64,000 nt of DNA, from NCBI RefSeq assembly GCF_030813795.1, contig NZ_JAUSUX010000004.1, forward strand, positions 1 through 64,000, read 5' to 3'. This document shows, piece by piece, positions 18,324-27,599 of this stretch. Each line of letters opens with the position of its first letter. Position 1 is the first letter of the stretch. Below the pieces are notes generated by a model. That model had not been told where the DNA came from, made no database searches, and saw only the letters and a program-made list of their open reading frames with translations. The translations under genes were made by a program, and so were the position numbers. The stretch comes from Desulfofundulus luciae. GTDB lineage: Bacteria > Bacillota > Desulfotomaculia > Desulfotomaculales > Desulfovirgulaceae.

Positions 18324-19124
18324 TTACTTGCGCAGGTTGTTGGCCATGCTCCACATTTCATCGGCCGTGCTGATTACCCGTAAATCCATCTGGTAGGCGC
18401 GCTGGGCTTCGATAAGTCCGGTTAACTCGATGGTCAGGTCTGCGTTGGAGGCCTCCAAACAGCCCTGGATTAAAGTACCCGTGCCGCCGGTTCCCGGGTA
18501 ATATTCCGCCGCTTCGCCACTGGCTGCCGTGGCCAGGTAGAGGTTTTCCCCCCGGGCGGCAAGACCCGCCGGATTGGTGAAGGAGTAAAGGGTGAGCCGG
18601 CCCACCTCTTCCTGTTGCCGATCACTGTTTATTATCGTCACCCGCCCGTCGGAATGAAGGGTGACGGACTGATATCCGGGGGGCAAAATTATTTCCGGTT
18701 CCAGGGGATAACCATGCTGGGTGACCAGGCGGCCGCCCGCATCCACGGTCAGCCTGCCGGCCCTGGTGTAGGCGTATCCGCCGCCGGGAAGAAGCACCCG
18801 GAAAAAACCTTCGCCCTGGATGGCCACATCAAGCGGCCGGTTGGTACGGACCAGACCGCCGGGGCGAAAGTCCCGGGAAACGGCGGCCACCCGCACACCA
18901 CTTCCCTCCGGGGGCGTGGGGCCGGGGGTGTTTGCTCCCGGCGGGGTCTCCCTTTCGGCGGGTATACCTTCCCGGCCCATTTCCTGGTAGAGCAGGTCGG
19001 CGAAACTGACCCCCTGCTTTTTGTAACCGTATGTGTTTATGTTGGCCAGGTTGTTGGCGCAGGTGTCCAGGCGGATTTGCTGGGCGGTCAGCCCCGCAGC
19101 ACCGGTCGAGAGGGCTCGCAGCAT
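18324..19124 (-). CDS. flgG: flagellar distal rod protein FlgG (FlhP type)
   Basis: 266 residues with the rod/hook N-terminal signature RLDTCANNLANINTYGYKK and a C-terminal helix reading LIEAQRAYQMDLRVISTADE. The middle YTRAGRLTVDAGGRLVTQHG block is the FlgG-type fold. It lies beside a close paralogue (flgF) as in the Bacillus flhO-flhP pair. The choice between FlgF and FlgG for the two genes is made on order and is not firm. Confidence 0.8.
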   Translation of the reverse strand: MLRALSTGAAGLTAQQIRLDTCANNLANINTYGYKKQGVSFADLLYQEMGREGIPAERETPPGANTPGPTPPEGSGVRVAAVSRDFRPGGLVRTNRPLDVAIQGEGFFRVLLPGGGYAYTRAGRLTVDAGGRLVTQHGYPLEPEIILPPGYQSVTLHSDGRVTIINSDRQQEEVGRLTLYSFTNPAGLAARGENLYLATAASGEAAEYYPGTGGTGTLIQGCLEASNADLTIELTGLIEAQRAYQMDLRVISTADEMWSMANNLRK

Positions 19125-19191
19125 GGGATCACCTCACAAGGATATGTCTTATCACCCGGGCAGCAGGTCGTTTCCATGTTAAGGAGCGGCG

Positions 19192-19962
19192 TTACCGCAG
19201 CGCTCCCACCCGGTTGACCGCCAGGTCCAGAAGCTGGTCCTGGGCCTGGAGCAGGCGCTGGTTGGCCTCGTAGGAACGGATGGCGCTGACAAGCTGCACC
19301 ATGGAAGCGGCGGGATCCACATTGGCTCCTTCGAGATAGCCCTGGCGCACTTCGGGATTGGCCGCCGGTTGGGCGCTACCAGCCGGAGCCGTATAGTAGT
19401 TGTCTCCGGTTTTGGTCAGCAGGCTGAGATCGGCAAATTGTACAATACGCAGGCGGTCTATCGTTCCCTGCCCGGGCCGGGTGATTTCTCCCCCGGCAGT
19501 TATGTGGAAATCGTCCTTCTCCACCTGCACCGGGCCGGCTTCTCCCAGCACCCGGTTGCCCTGTGAGTCCACCAGATAGCCCTCGCCGTCTATCGCCAGG
19601 TCGCCGTCCCGGGTGTAACGTTCCCCCTGTGGTGTCTGGACCACCAGAAATGTATTGGCGGTGGCCAGGGCCAGGTGGGTGCTTTTGCCCGTGGCTTTGA
19701 GGGGGCCGGGGGAAAAATTGGTTACCACCCGGGTGACCGCTGCGCCCTGGTTGGTTACGCCCACGTAGCGCCAGCGGGGCCCGGTGGCTGCGGGTCCCCG
19801 GTCCTGCTGTTCCACCAGCAGGAGTTCGGGAAAAGGTTTTTGAATGACGCCGTCCGCCTTGAAGCCGCTGGTGGAGGCGTTGGCCAGGTTGTTGGCCAGC
19901 ACGTCCAGCCGGGCCTGCTGCACCCCCAGGCCGGAGGCGGCGGTATAAATGCCACGGATCAT
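19192..19962 (-). CDS. flgF: flagellar basal-body rod protein FlgF (FlhO type)
   Basis: 256 residues from the ATG at 19962, preceded by AAAGGGGG; the longer in-frame start at 20040 lies within the sigma gene. The N-terminal block is RLDVLANNLANASTSGFKAD, with the mid-protein YTRDGDLAIDGEGYLVDSQG and a C-terminal SAIRSYEANQRLLQAQDQLL helix. It is an axial rod component exported by the flagellar apparatus. Confidence 0.82.
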   Translation of the reverse strand: MIRGIYTAASGLGVQQARLDVLANNLANASTSGFKADGVIQKPFPELLLVEQQDRGPAATGPRWRYVGVTNQGAAVTRVVTNFSPGPLKATGKSTHLALATANTFLVVQTPQGERYTRDGDLAIDGEGYLVDSQGNRVLGEAGPVQVEKDDFHITAGGEITRPGQGTIDRLRIVQFADLSLLTKTGDNYYTAPAGSAQPAANPEVRQGYLEGANVDPAASMVQLVSAIRSYEANQRLLQAQDQLLDLAVNRVGALR

Positions 19963-19979
19963 GATTGGGGTTCCCCCTT

Positions 19980-20732
19980 TCAGCTCAGTTCCGCCAGCTT
20001 CTTGCGCAGGCGGTTGATGGCCCGGCCGTGCAGCTGGCATACCCTTGATTCGGAAACCTCCAGCACGGCACCAATTTCCTTTAAGGTCAGCCCCTCCTGG
20101 TAATACAGGGACAGCACCAGCTGATCCTTTTCCGGCAGGCTGGCCACGGCGCGGGCCAGAAGTTCCTTGTTTTCCTCCTCGGTGATGCGGTCCAGGGGGT
20201 CGGGGCTGGTTTCGTCGGGCAACAGGTCCCCCAGCCGGACGGGCTCACCGTTGCCCGTGGCCACCATTTCATCCAGGGAAAGGGTGAACAGGCGGTACAG
20301 CTGGTTGTCCAGGTAGTGCACTTCGGCCCGGGTGATACCCATTTCCCGGGCCACTGCCTCCATGGATACCTTTTCCTGGTGCAGGCTTTCCAGTCTCTCC
20401 CGGGTGGCCCTGAGCCGCTGCAGCTTGTACCACAGGGTGCGGGGCATCCAGTTGGCCCGGCGTACCTCGTCCAGCATGGCTCCCCGCACCCGGATACTGG
20501 CGTAGGCTTCAAAATCGCACCCCATATCGGGGTCGAATTTGTCGATTGCTTCTATTAATCCAAAAACACCACAGCTTTCCAGGTCCTCCTGGCTCAAGCA
20601 CGCAGGCAGCTTGACGGCCAGCCGGCCGGCCAGGTACTTGACCAGCCAGAGATAAGAGAGGATGAGCTGGTGGCGGATTTCCGGGCTCTTCGTTCGCTTG
20701 TACTCCTGCCAGAGCTTCTCCTTATTATCCAC
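19980..20732 (-). CDS. sigD: flagellar sigma factor sigma-28 (FliA/SigD)
   Basis: A 250-residue FliA-type sigma factor. Region 2 is DLESCGVFGLIEAIDKFDPD, then FEAYASIRVRGAMLDEVRR; region 4 is LTLKEIGAVLEVSESRVCQL followed by INRLRKKL. It directs late flagellar genes; a matching promoter is seen before flgN. Its inhibitor gene flgM lies at 46203. Encoding it late in the operon makes its level depend on transcription of the whole basal-body set. The start is GTG 20732. Confidence 0.95.
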   Translation of the reverse strand: MDNKEKLWQEYKRTKSPEIRHQLILSYLWLVKYLAGRLAVKLPACLSQEDLESCGVFGLIEAIDKFDPDMGCDFEAYASIRVRGAMLDEVRRANWMPRTLWYKLQRLRATRERLESLHQEKVSMEAVAREMGITRAEVHYLDNQLYRLFTLSLDEMVATGNGEPVRLGDLLPDETSPDPLDRITEEENKELLARAVASLPEKDQLVLSLYYQEGLTLKEIGAVLEVSESRVCQLHGRAINRLRKKLAELS

Positions 20733-20736
20733 GCTC

Positions 20737-21381
20737 TCACATCCTGGTGAGCCGGGCCTGTTCGGCCATGCACTGGAAAATGTAGCGCATGATCAGATCC
20801 TGCTGGGCGGTTGTAATATCCACAAACTCCAGGGCCACGTGGTATTTTGAATTTTCCCTTTCCTGAAGACGCACCACCCGGCCCCGGAGTTCCATCTTCC
20901 GGGCACCGGTGCGCAGGGGCAGGTTGAACTCCACCAGCAGTTCCCTGCCGGGCAGGACCGGTTCGTCCATGGCCAGAAGCATACCCCCGCCGCTGATGTC
21001 CACCGTAAAGGCTTTTTTGTACCGGGGGCGGCGGTTTTTCTCCGGAGGATGGGCGTAGTGGACCTCGAGGAGAGTCTTCAACCGCACGTGCTGGCGCTGT
21101 TGCACCCGCTGGCAATCTCCCGTGGGAGCCAGGCGGTAAAGGGGTATGGCTTCTATGGTACGCCCCAGGCAGCGGGCGGGGAAAATGAAGCTGGCGTTTT
21201 CGTCGAAAAAACGGACCTTTACATTATCGCCCGGCGTCAGGACGAGCACATCCCCCCGCAGGCGGGGCAGGGCGATATGCAGTTCACCGCCTTTGATGTC
21301 CTGGATGGTGGAGGCATACCAGTCCCTTTCCCCCTCCCTTGCCACCTGTATCTTCTGGTTGATCCTGAGCTGGTCCAACAA
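20737..21381 (-). CDS. YcgR/YpfB-type PilZ c-di-GMP-binding flagellar brake protein
   Basis: 214 residues: an N-terminal YcgR_2-like beta domain (QKIQVAREGERDWYASTIQD) and a C-terminal PilZ domain with RQHVRLK (Arg residues of RxxxR) and DISGGGM (the D/NxSxxG motif) that contact c-di-GMP. Homologues slow or stop the motor when c-di-GMP is high. The protein is made from the same transcript that carries a c-di-GMP riboswitch in its leader. TTG start with GGGAGG upstream. Confidence 0.9.
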   Translation of the reverse strand: MLDQLRINQKIQVAREGERDWYASTIQDIKGGELHIALPRLRGDVLVLTPGDNVKVRFFDENASFIFPARCLGRTIEAIPLYRLAPTGDCQRVQQRQHVRLKTLLEVHYAHPPEKNRRPRYKKAFTVDISGGGMLLAMDEPVLPGRELLVEFNLPLRTGARKMELRGRVVRLQERENSKYHVALEFVDITTAQQDLIMRYIFQCMAEQARLTRM

Positions 21382-21407
21382 TATGCGTAACCTCCCGTAC
21401 AGTTTCC

Positions 21408-22340
21408 CTAACGGTCAAACAGCCTGGCCAGGCGCCGGACAAAGCCCCGTAATCCCGGTCGGGGCGGTTCCTCCCGGGATCCGCCGCCGGTGAGGCAGCG
21501 GGCCATGGCGGCAACACTTCTGGCCGGCTGGGAGCGGGGCTCCGCCAGGTAAAAAGGCCTCTGGTTCCGCACGGCCCGGATCACCGCCCGGTCCTCATTA
21601 ATGGCACCCAGGTAGACGACCGGCAGGCCCAGAAAGCGGTCGGCCGCCATTTCCACCCGCCTGACCGTGGCCCGGGCCTCCTGTTCGCTGCCGGCCCGGT
21701 TGACCACGAGCAGCACCTCCCGGTGGGCCTTGAAGCGGGCCAGCACCTTGATCAGGCTGTAACCGTCCATGAGGGAGGTGGGTTCAGGGGTAAGAACCAC
21801 AATTACTTCCCCGGCGGCGGCCAGAAAGCCCAGCACATTTTTGGAAAGACCCGCCCCGGTATCGATGAGAATGAAATCGGCCAGGTTGTCCAGAAGGGCC
21901 AGGGATGTAAGCAGCCTTTGCCAGCGGGCCCGGTCCAGGTTGGCCAGTTCCAGAAGGCCGGAACCGCCGGAGATGAACTGCACTCCACCCGGGGCAGGCA
22001 CCAGCACTTCCCGGATATCCCGGTCCCGGTAGAGGCAGTCGTAGAGGGTGCAGGGAGGGCTTACTCCCAGGAGCACTTCCACATTGGCCAGGCCCAGGTC
22101 GGCGTCCAGGATAATCACCCGCTGGTTTAAAGCGGCCAGGGCCAGCCCCAGGTTTACCGTCAGGTTGCTTTTGCCCACCCCGCCTTTGCCGCTGGTGACG
22201 GCGATGACCCGGGCCACGGCAGCCCGGGGCTCCGCCGGCGGGACCACGTCTTCGTCCGGGGTGACGCCTGCCGGGGGGCTGCCACCCGGGACGCGTCCGA
22301 AGATGCGCCCTCCCCTAGCCCCGGAAGGCCGCCCCCACAT
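21408..22340 (-). CDS. flhG: MinD-like ATPase FlhG (YlxH)
   Basis: 310 residues. A Pro/Gly-rich N-terminal 35-40 residues precede the deviant Walker A motif TSGKGGVGKSNLTVNLG; ILDADLGLANVEVLLG is the second ATPase motif. FlhG controls flagellar number and place with FlhF. The ATG lies inside the end of flhF (26-base overlap), preceded by GGAGGGGG. The C-terminus ends in a basic helix suited to membrane association. Confidence 0.92.
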   Translation of the reverse strand: MWGRPSGARGGRIFGRVPGGSPPAGVTPDEDVVPPAEPRAAVARVIAVTSGKGGVGKSNLTVNLGLALAALNQRVIILDADLGLANVEVLLGVSPPCTLYDCLYRDRDIREVLVPAPGGVQFISGGSGLLELANLDRARWQRLLTSLALLDNLADFILIDTGAGLSKNVLGFLAAAGEVIVVLTPEPTSLMDGYSLIKVLARFKAHREVLLVVNRAGSEQEARATVRRVEMAADRFLGLPVVYLGAINEDRAVIRAVRNQRPFYLAEPRSQPARSVAAMARCLTGGGSREEPPRPGLRGFVRRLARLFDR

Positions 22341-23583
22341 TGTTATCGACCCCCTCCAGGAGAAGGGCGGCCAGCCGCCGGGGGGTCATGCCGGCAATAT
22401 CGTCGGGGACATTCTGCCCGCCGGTAACATATGCCAGTGGACGGCGCATCTGGTGGATCAGGTTTAACGCCCCTCCCCGGGTCTGGGTTTCATCCAGCTT
22501 GGTGAAAATGAAATCCGAGTATCCCACCCGGGCAAATTCCCGGGCCATATGTAAAAGATCCCGGTTGCGGGTGGTGGCGCTTAAGACAAGGAAAATCCGG
22601 CGGGACGGCGGCAGGGCGTCCATGAACCCCTTTAACTTGAGCAGCTGGCTGGCATTGCGGCAGGAAATGCCCTCGGTATCGACGAAAACGGCTTCCTTGT
22701 CTTGATGGGCTTCCACTGCCGATGCCAGTTCAGCCGGGGTCATCACCACTTCCACCGGTACGCCGATCGTCTGGCCGTAAAATTTCAGTTCCTCGACTAC
22801 CCCGAAGCGGTGGCTGTATACGGCGATTAGCGCTATTTTTTTCTGGTCGAAAAGGGCCTGCCTGGTGGCCAGTTTGGCCAGGGTGGTGGTTTTGCCCGCT
22901 CCCGTGGGGCCGATAAAGGCATGGATTTTGCTGCTGTGGTCCCGTGCAGAATAGACATCTTCCACCAGGGAGGCCAGCCGCCCCTTTAATTGCAGGAGCA
23001 GGAAGTCCTCGCCGTCCCCGGCGGTGTCGTTTACCTCGAGCCCGCGTAAAAGGTTTTCCACTACTTCTTCCATCACTTCCATGTTCAGCAGGTGCCGGCG
23101 CCATTTTTCAAGAACGTCCCCGTCCATCATGGCTTCCTCCTGTTGCCTCAGGATTATATTAAAGGAGGAGGGATTGTTTTCCTCCTTTTCCGGTCCTGGA
23201 TTTACACCGTGAGGTAATATTTGTCCAGGGCCACCTTTGTTGAAAGTACTTTCTCCCGGGAGCATCACCCCTTCCCTCCTGGTCCGCTGCACCGCCGGGG
23301 GCGTAGCCGAAGGCGGGGGAAACGTCCCGGGAGTTACCACTTCCCCCGTGGCAGGAGGCTCAGCCCCGGGCGGCCTTCCCGGAGGCAGTTCTGCCGCGGC
23401 GGGGGGCGCAGGCAGCTCGTCCAGGGCCGCGGTTACTTCCAGCTGCGGCGGGCGGAAAAAATCAAAAATGCTCTTCCTGGGCAGGCGGTAGCTGCCGATA
23501 ATCACCGCATCGGGTCCCATATCCTCTTTGATCAGGCGCATGGCTTCCTGCATTTCCCTGACGATATATTTTTTAATTTTCAC
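22315..23583 (-). CDS. flhF: flagellar SRP-type GTPase FlhF
   Basis: 422 residues: a short N-terminal B domain beginning MKIKKYIVREMQEAMRLI, a Pro-rich linker (about 70-150), then the NG GTPase domain with P-loop FIGPTGAGKTTTLAKLA and the G4-like FTKLDETQ. FlhF marks the site of flagellar assembly. The GTG start overlaps the flhA stop (GTGA). Confidence 0.94.
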   Translation of the reverse strand: MKIKKYIVREMQEAMRLIKEDMGPDAVIIGSYRLPRKSIFDFFRPPQLEVTAALDELPAPPAAAELPPGRPPGAEPPATGEVVTPGTFPPPSATPPAVQRTRREGVMLPGESTFNKGGPGQILPHGVNPGPEKEENNPSSFNIILRQQEEAMMDGDVLEKWRRHLLNMEVMEEVVENLLRGLEVNDTAGDGEDFLLLQLKGRLASLVEDVYSARDHSSKIHAFIGPTGAGKTTTLAKLATRQALFDQKKIALIAVYSHRFGVVEELKFYGQTIGVPVEVVMTPAELASAVEAHQDKEAVFVDTEGISCRNASQLLKLKGFMDALPPSRRIFLVLSATTRNRDLLHMAREFARVGYSDFIFTKLDETQTRGGALNLIHQMRRPLAYVTGGQNVPDDIAGMTPRRLAALLLEGVDNNVGAAFRG

Positions 23584-25634
23584 TCTACAATCACCGTCCC
23601 CACCACTTCCACTTCGATACCGGGTGCGATTTCATTCAGGGATAATACGGCCACTGCCGGCAGGCTGCGTTCAATCAACCGCCGGAAGGGCAACCTTATC
23701 CGGGGCGAACAGAGCACCACCGGGGTCAGGCCCTTCAGGCTCATCTTTTCGGCCTGCTCCTGCAGCCTTTCCAGGATCTTTCTGGCCAGGCCGGGTTCCA
23801 GCACCGGGTAGGCCCCGATCTGGGTCTGCTGGATGGAATCGGTAATGGTTTGCTCCAGCCGTGGATGGAGGGTGAGCACCGCCAGCTTGTTTTCGGGCGT
23901 CAGGTAGAGCCGGCTGATGGTGCGGGAAAGACGGCTGCGCACGTGTTCGGTAAGAAAATCGCTATCCCGGTTTAAGCGGGCTCCATCGGCCAGGGCCTCG
24001 CAAATGGTCACCAGGTCCCTGATGGGTACCCTTTCCCGCAGGAGATTTTGCAGCACCTTCTGCACTTCGCCCAGGGTCAGCAGATCGGGAACCAGTTCTT
24101 CCACCACCGCCGGGTCCTTTTCCTTAATGGCTTCCAGGAGTTCCTTCACTTCCTGGCGGCCCAGCAGCTCGTGGGCGTGGGCCTTGATGAATTCCGTCAG
24201 GTGGGTGACCATAACGGTGGAAGGATCCACCACCGTAAGCCCGGCCAGCTCCAGCCTTTCCTTTTCACCGGCCGGCACCCACCAGGCCGGCAGTCCGAAG
24301 GTGGGTTCGGTGGTGGGTATGCCCGGGATACCGGTAGCCTGGCCCGTGGGGTCCATCGCCAGGTAGTAGCCGGGCATCAGTTCTCCACTGGCGGTTTGTT
24401 CCCCCCGGATTTTAAAGACATAGGCGTTGGGTGATAGCTGCAGGTTGTCCCGGATGCGGATGGGACGCACGTAAATACCCATTTCTACGGCGCACTGCCG
24501 GCGCACCGCCGCCAGCCGGTGCAGCAGATCCCCGCCCTGGGTCTCGTCGGTCAGGGGAATGAGGTTGTAGCCGATTTCAATTTGCAGGGGATCCACCTGG
24601 AAGTACGTGGTCACGTTTTCCGGCTCCCGGCGGGTTTCCTGCATCTGCTGCCTGGCCCTGGCCTCCTGCCGGCGGGCCTCCTCCCTTTGCTTTTCCTGAA
24701 CCAGGGTTCTGCCGGCAAGGAAACTGATTCCCGAGAGCAAAAGGAAAAGGATATTGGGCATGGCCGGGATGCATCCCAGGACGAAGAGGATCCCCGCCAC
24801 CAGGTAGAGGATCCGGGGAAAACCGGTAAACTGCCGGGAGATGTCCGTGCCGAAGCTGGCATCGGAGGTGGCCCTGGTGACCAGGATGCCGGCGGCGGTG
24901 GAGATGAGCACCGAGGGCACCTGGGTTACCAGCCCGTCGCCGATGGTAAGCACGGTGAAGGTGCGCAGGGCTTCGGACACGGGCATGCCCATCTGCAGGG
25001 TGCCGATGGCGATGCCCCCCAGGATGTTGATCAGGGTGATGATGATGCCGGCGATGGCGTCCCCCCGCACAAATTTGCTGGCACCGTCCATGGCACCGTA
25101 GAAATCGGCCTCCCGCTGCAGCCTCCTGCGTCTTTCCCTGGCCTCGGCCTCGGTAATCAGGCCGGAGTTGAAGTCAGCATCAATGCTCATCTGCTTGCCG
25201 GGCATGGCATCCAGGGTGAACCGGGCGGCCACCTCGGCCACCCGGCCAGCACCACTGGTGATTACCACAAACTGGATTACGGTAATGATGATGAAAACAA
25301 TGAATCCCACCACGTAGTTGCCCCCGGCCACAAAGTGCCCGAAGGCGTCGATGACGTTACCGGCGTAGCCCTGTCCCAGGATCAGCCGGGTGGAGGAGAT
25401 GTTCAGGGCCAGCCGGTACAGGGTGGTTACCAGCAACAGGGCCGGAAAGATGGAAAACTGCAGGGGCTCAGTGGTGAACATGGTAATCAGCAGGATCACC
25501 AGCCCCAGGGTGATGCTGATGGAAAGCAGTACGTCCAGAGCCCTGGGGGGCATGGGGATGATGATCATCAGCACGATGCCCACGATCAGACCGGCGATAA
25601 GCAGGTCGGTGTTGCGTTTCAATTGTGATCTCAA
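23580..25634 (-). CDS. flhA: flagellar export gate protein FlhA
   Basis: 684 residues. About eight membrane spans cover the first 320 residues, with the FHIPEP-type block DADFNSGLITEAEARERRRR between them. The large cytoplasmic domain that binds chaperones and substrates follows (GDLLHRLAAVRRQCAVEMGI and onwards). FlhA forms the nonameric ring of the type III gate. The start is uncertain: TTG 25634 or a second TTG giving MKRNTDLLIAG, which fits the family N-terminus better; GGAGGG lies further upstream. Confidence 0.95.
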   Translation of the reverse strand: MRSQLKRNTDLLIAGLIVGIVLMIIIPMPPRALDVLLSISITLGLVILLITMFTTEPLQFSIFPALLLVTTLYRLALNISSTRLILGQGYAGNVIDAFGHFVAGGNYVVGFIVFIIITVIQFVVITSGAGRVAEVAARFTLDAMPGKQMSIDADFNSGLITEAEARERRRRLQREADFYGAMDGASKFVRGDAIAGIIITLINILGGIAIGTLQMGMPVSEALRTFTVLTIGDGLVTQVPSVLISTAAGILVTRATSDASFGTDISRQFTGFPRILYLVAGILFVLGCIPAMPNILFLLLSGISFLAGRTLVQEKQREEARRQEARARQQMQETRREPENVTTYFQVDPLQIEIGYNLIPLTDETQGGDLLHRLAAVRRQCAVEMGIYVRPIRIRDNLQLSPNAYVFKIRGEQTASGELMPGYYLAMDPTGQATGIPGIPTTEPTFGLPAWWVPAGEKERLELAGLTVVDPSTVMVTHLTEFIKAHAHELLGRQEVKELLEAIKEKDPAVVEELVPDLLTLGEVQKVLQNLLRERVPIRDLVTICEALADGARLNRDSDFLTEHVRSRLSRTISRLYLTPENKLAVLTLHPRLEQTITDSIQQTQIGAYPVLEPGLARKILERLQEQAEKMSLKGLTPVVLCSPRIRLPFRRLIERSLPAVAVLSLNEIAPGIEVEVVGTVIVE

Positions 25635-25673
25635 GGTTGTGCCGGGTGCGGGTATGGTTTATCCCTCCTTAAC

Positions 25674-26744
25674 TTACACCGGCCGTTTTTTCAGGCGGTA
25701 GACCAGGGCCAGGATCTGGGCTACGGCCTGGTAGAGTTCCACCGGGATTTCCTGCCCGATTTCCACCTGGTGGTAAAGGGTCCGGGCCACTTCGGGATTA
25801 TGTATGATTGGTACTTTATGCCCGGCGGCCAGTTCCCGGATGCGGCGGGCCAGGTCCCCGGCTCCTTTGGCCACCACCCGGGGAGCGGACATTTCCTTTT
25901 CGTCGTAGCGCAGCGCTACCGCCAGGTGGGTGGGGTTGGTGATTACCACCGTAGCCCGGGGCACCTCCTGCCGGATGCGGTTGAGCAGGATCTGCCGCTG
26001 GCGGCGCCTTTGCCAGCTTTTGATGGTAGGATCTCCTTCGGTCTGTTTGAGTTCATCCTTTACCTCCTGTTTGGTCATGCGCATGCTGCGCATATATTCC
26101 CACCGCTGGTAGAAGAGGTCAATTACCGCCAGGAGCAGGAAGGTACCGCCCGCGGCCGCTGCCGCCGCCAGCAGGACGCCGGTCACCGTACCGAAGGCCG
26201 CCCGGGGGGCACGATGAAAAACCAGCAGCAGCTCGGGCAGGTGCGCTTTGACCACCAGGTAACTGACCCCCGCCACCACCGTGACTTTGATAGTGCTTTT
26301 GCCCAGTTCAACCAGGGTGCGCAGGCTGAACATGCGGGAAAGGCCGCTGACCGGGTTCAGCCGCTCCAGGTTCGGTTTAATCACCTCCGGAGCAAAGATG
26401 AAGCCTGTTTGCACCAGGTGTACCGCCAGGGCTGCACCGGTGAGCACCAGAAAAAACGGCGTGCACATCCATATCGCCCCGCGGGTGACATCATAAATTA
26501 CCCGGGGCAGGTGTTCGGGTGCCAGATCAAAGGCCAGGCAGTTGCTGAAATACCAGGTGAGCTCTTTCTGCCAGTTTTCCATGGCCGGACCCCTTAAAAG
26601 GTAGGCCAGGATGACAGCCGCCATGAGCACTACTGCCGCGGCAAAGTCCCGGCTCTTCGGCACCTGGCCCCTGCGCCTGGCTTCCTGCAGTCGCCTTGGG
26701 GTTGGGGCTTCGGTTTTCTGCTGGGCGCCGCCGCCGTGGGCCAA
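25674..26744 (-). CDS. flhB: flagellar export switch protein FlhB
   Basis: 356 residues: a basic N-terminus typical of the family (KTEAPTPRRLQEARRRGQVP), four membrane spans, and a cytoplasmic domain with the self-cleavage site NPTH in VVITNPTHLAVAL. Cleavage there switches export from rod/hook to filament proteins. The start appears to be TTG 26744. A perfect 16-bp palindrome separates it from fliR. Confidence 0.95.
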   Translation of the reverse strand: MAHGGGAQQKTEAPTPRRLQEARRRGQVPKSRDFAAAVVLMAAVILAYLLRGPAMENWQKELTWYFSNCLAFDLAPEHLPRVIYDVTRGAIWMCTPFFLVLTGAALAVHLVQTGFIFAPEVIKPNLERLNPVSGLSRMFSLRTLVELGKSTIKVTVVAGVSYLVVKAHLPELLLVFHRAPRAAFGTVTGVLLAAAAAAGGTFLLLAVIDLFYQRWEYMRSMRMTKQEVKDELKQTEGDPTIKSWQRRRQRQILLNRIRQEVPRATVVITNPTHLAVALRYDEKEMSAPRVVAKGAGDLARRIRELAAGHKVPIIHNPEVARTLYHQVEIGQEIPVELYQAVAQILALVYRLKKRPV

Positions 26745-26762
26745 TCTCCATCCCCTCTTCCC

Positions 26763-26811
26763 AAATAAGTTAATAAATCAGGTGCCTGGCACGCAATTTA
26801 TTAACTTATTT
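26763..26811. repeat. 16-bp perfect inverted repeat with GGTGCCTGGCAC core, between fliR and flhB
   Basis: The arms are AAATAAGTTAATAAAT (26763-26778) and its exact reverse complement (26796-26811), around a 17-base spacer carrying ggtgcctggcac. The element is AT-rich in a GC-rich operon and fills the gap between the fliR stop and flhB start. It resembles small palindromic repeats (REP/MITE-like) with a GTGCCTGGCAC core. As a hairpin it lacks a T tract on the minus strand, so it is not a standard terminator. Confidence 0.7.
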
Positions 26812-26815
26812 CGTG

Positions 26816-27586
26816 TCACCCGGAAAGCCCGCGGATCACTGTATACAGGTCCTGCTCCATCATGCGCACCATGGCCCGGAAGACCACGCCAAAGAGCGGA
26901 ACCATCACGCTCAAGGTGATGATGCCCAGGGCGATCTTCAACGGAAAGCCCAGCATGAAAATGTTCATTTCCGGAGCGGTGCGGCCCAAAAGGCCCAGGC
27001 AGATATCGATGATCAGCACCACCGCCACCACGGGGGCGGCAATCTGGACGCCCAGGGCTACCATGCGCGCAAAAATTTTGACCACGGCCAGGGTGGTGGT
27101 TCCGTCCAGGGCGGCACCGGCCAGGGGTACCAGTTCGTAACTCCTGGCCAGGCCGGCAATGAGCACGTGATGGCCGTCCAGGATGAGAAAGAGCACCATG
27201 CCCAGAAGGTACAGGAAACGGGAGCTGATGGTGGCCTGGTGGCCCATGGCCGGGTCGAAAAGGTTGGCCATGAAAAAGCCCATCTGGATGTCCATAATCT
27301 GTCCCGCCATGGCCAGGCTCTGGAAGACCAGGCTGGCGACGAAGCCCAAAACCAGACCCACCCCGGCTTCTTCTGCTGCCGCAAGGGCAAACCCCAAAAG
27401 CCCCCCTGGAAAGTCCGGTTCCACTCCCGGCACCACGGGGAAAAGCACCACGGCCAGCACAAAGGCCATGAAGGCCTTGAACGGCCGGGGCACGCCGGGG
27501 AAGAAGAACAGGGGTCCCGCCGCCAGAAAAGCGCCGGCCCGGACGAAGATCAGGAGGAAGGTTGCTACCGCTTCATAGTTGAACAA
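26816..27586 (-). CDS. fliR: flagellar export gate protein FliR
   Basis: 256 residues, six predicted membrane spans, with PRPFKAFMAFVLAVVLFP near residue 30 and the glycine/alanine-rich helices usual for FliR. With FliP and FliQ it forms the helical entry pore of the export gate. TTG start after GGAGAG. Confidence 0.93.
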   Translation of the reverse strand: MFNYEAVATFLLIFVRAGAFLAAGPLFFFPGVPRPFKAFMAFVLAVVLFPVVPGVEPDFPGGLLGFALAAAEEAGVGLVLGFVASLVFQSLAMAGQIMDIQMGFFMANLFDPAMGHQATISSRFLYLLGMVLFLILDGHHVLIAGLARSYELVPLAGAALDGTTTLAVVKIFARMVALGVQIAAPVVAVVLIIDICLGLLGRTAPEMNIFMLGFPLKIALGIITLSVMVPLFGVVFRAMVRMMEQDLYTVIRGLSG

Positions 27587-27599
27587 GATGACTCTCTCC

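Noticed and set aside
24519-25628. 369-codon open frame on the plus strand opposite flhA
   Set aside because: It is antisense to a fully conserved FlhA, has low-complexity Gly/His/Gln/Asp composition and no family motif. GC-rich third positions create such shadows throughout the operon.
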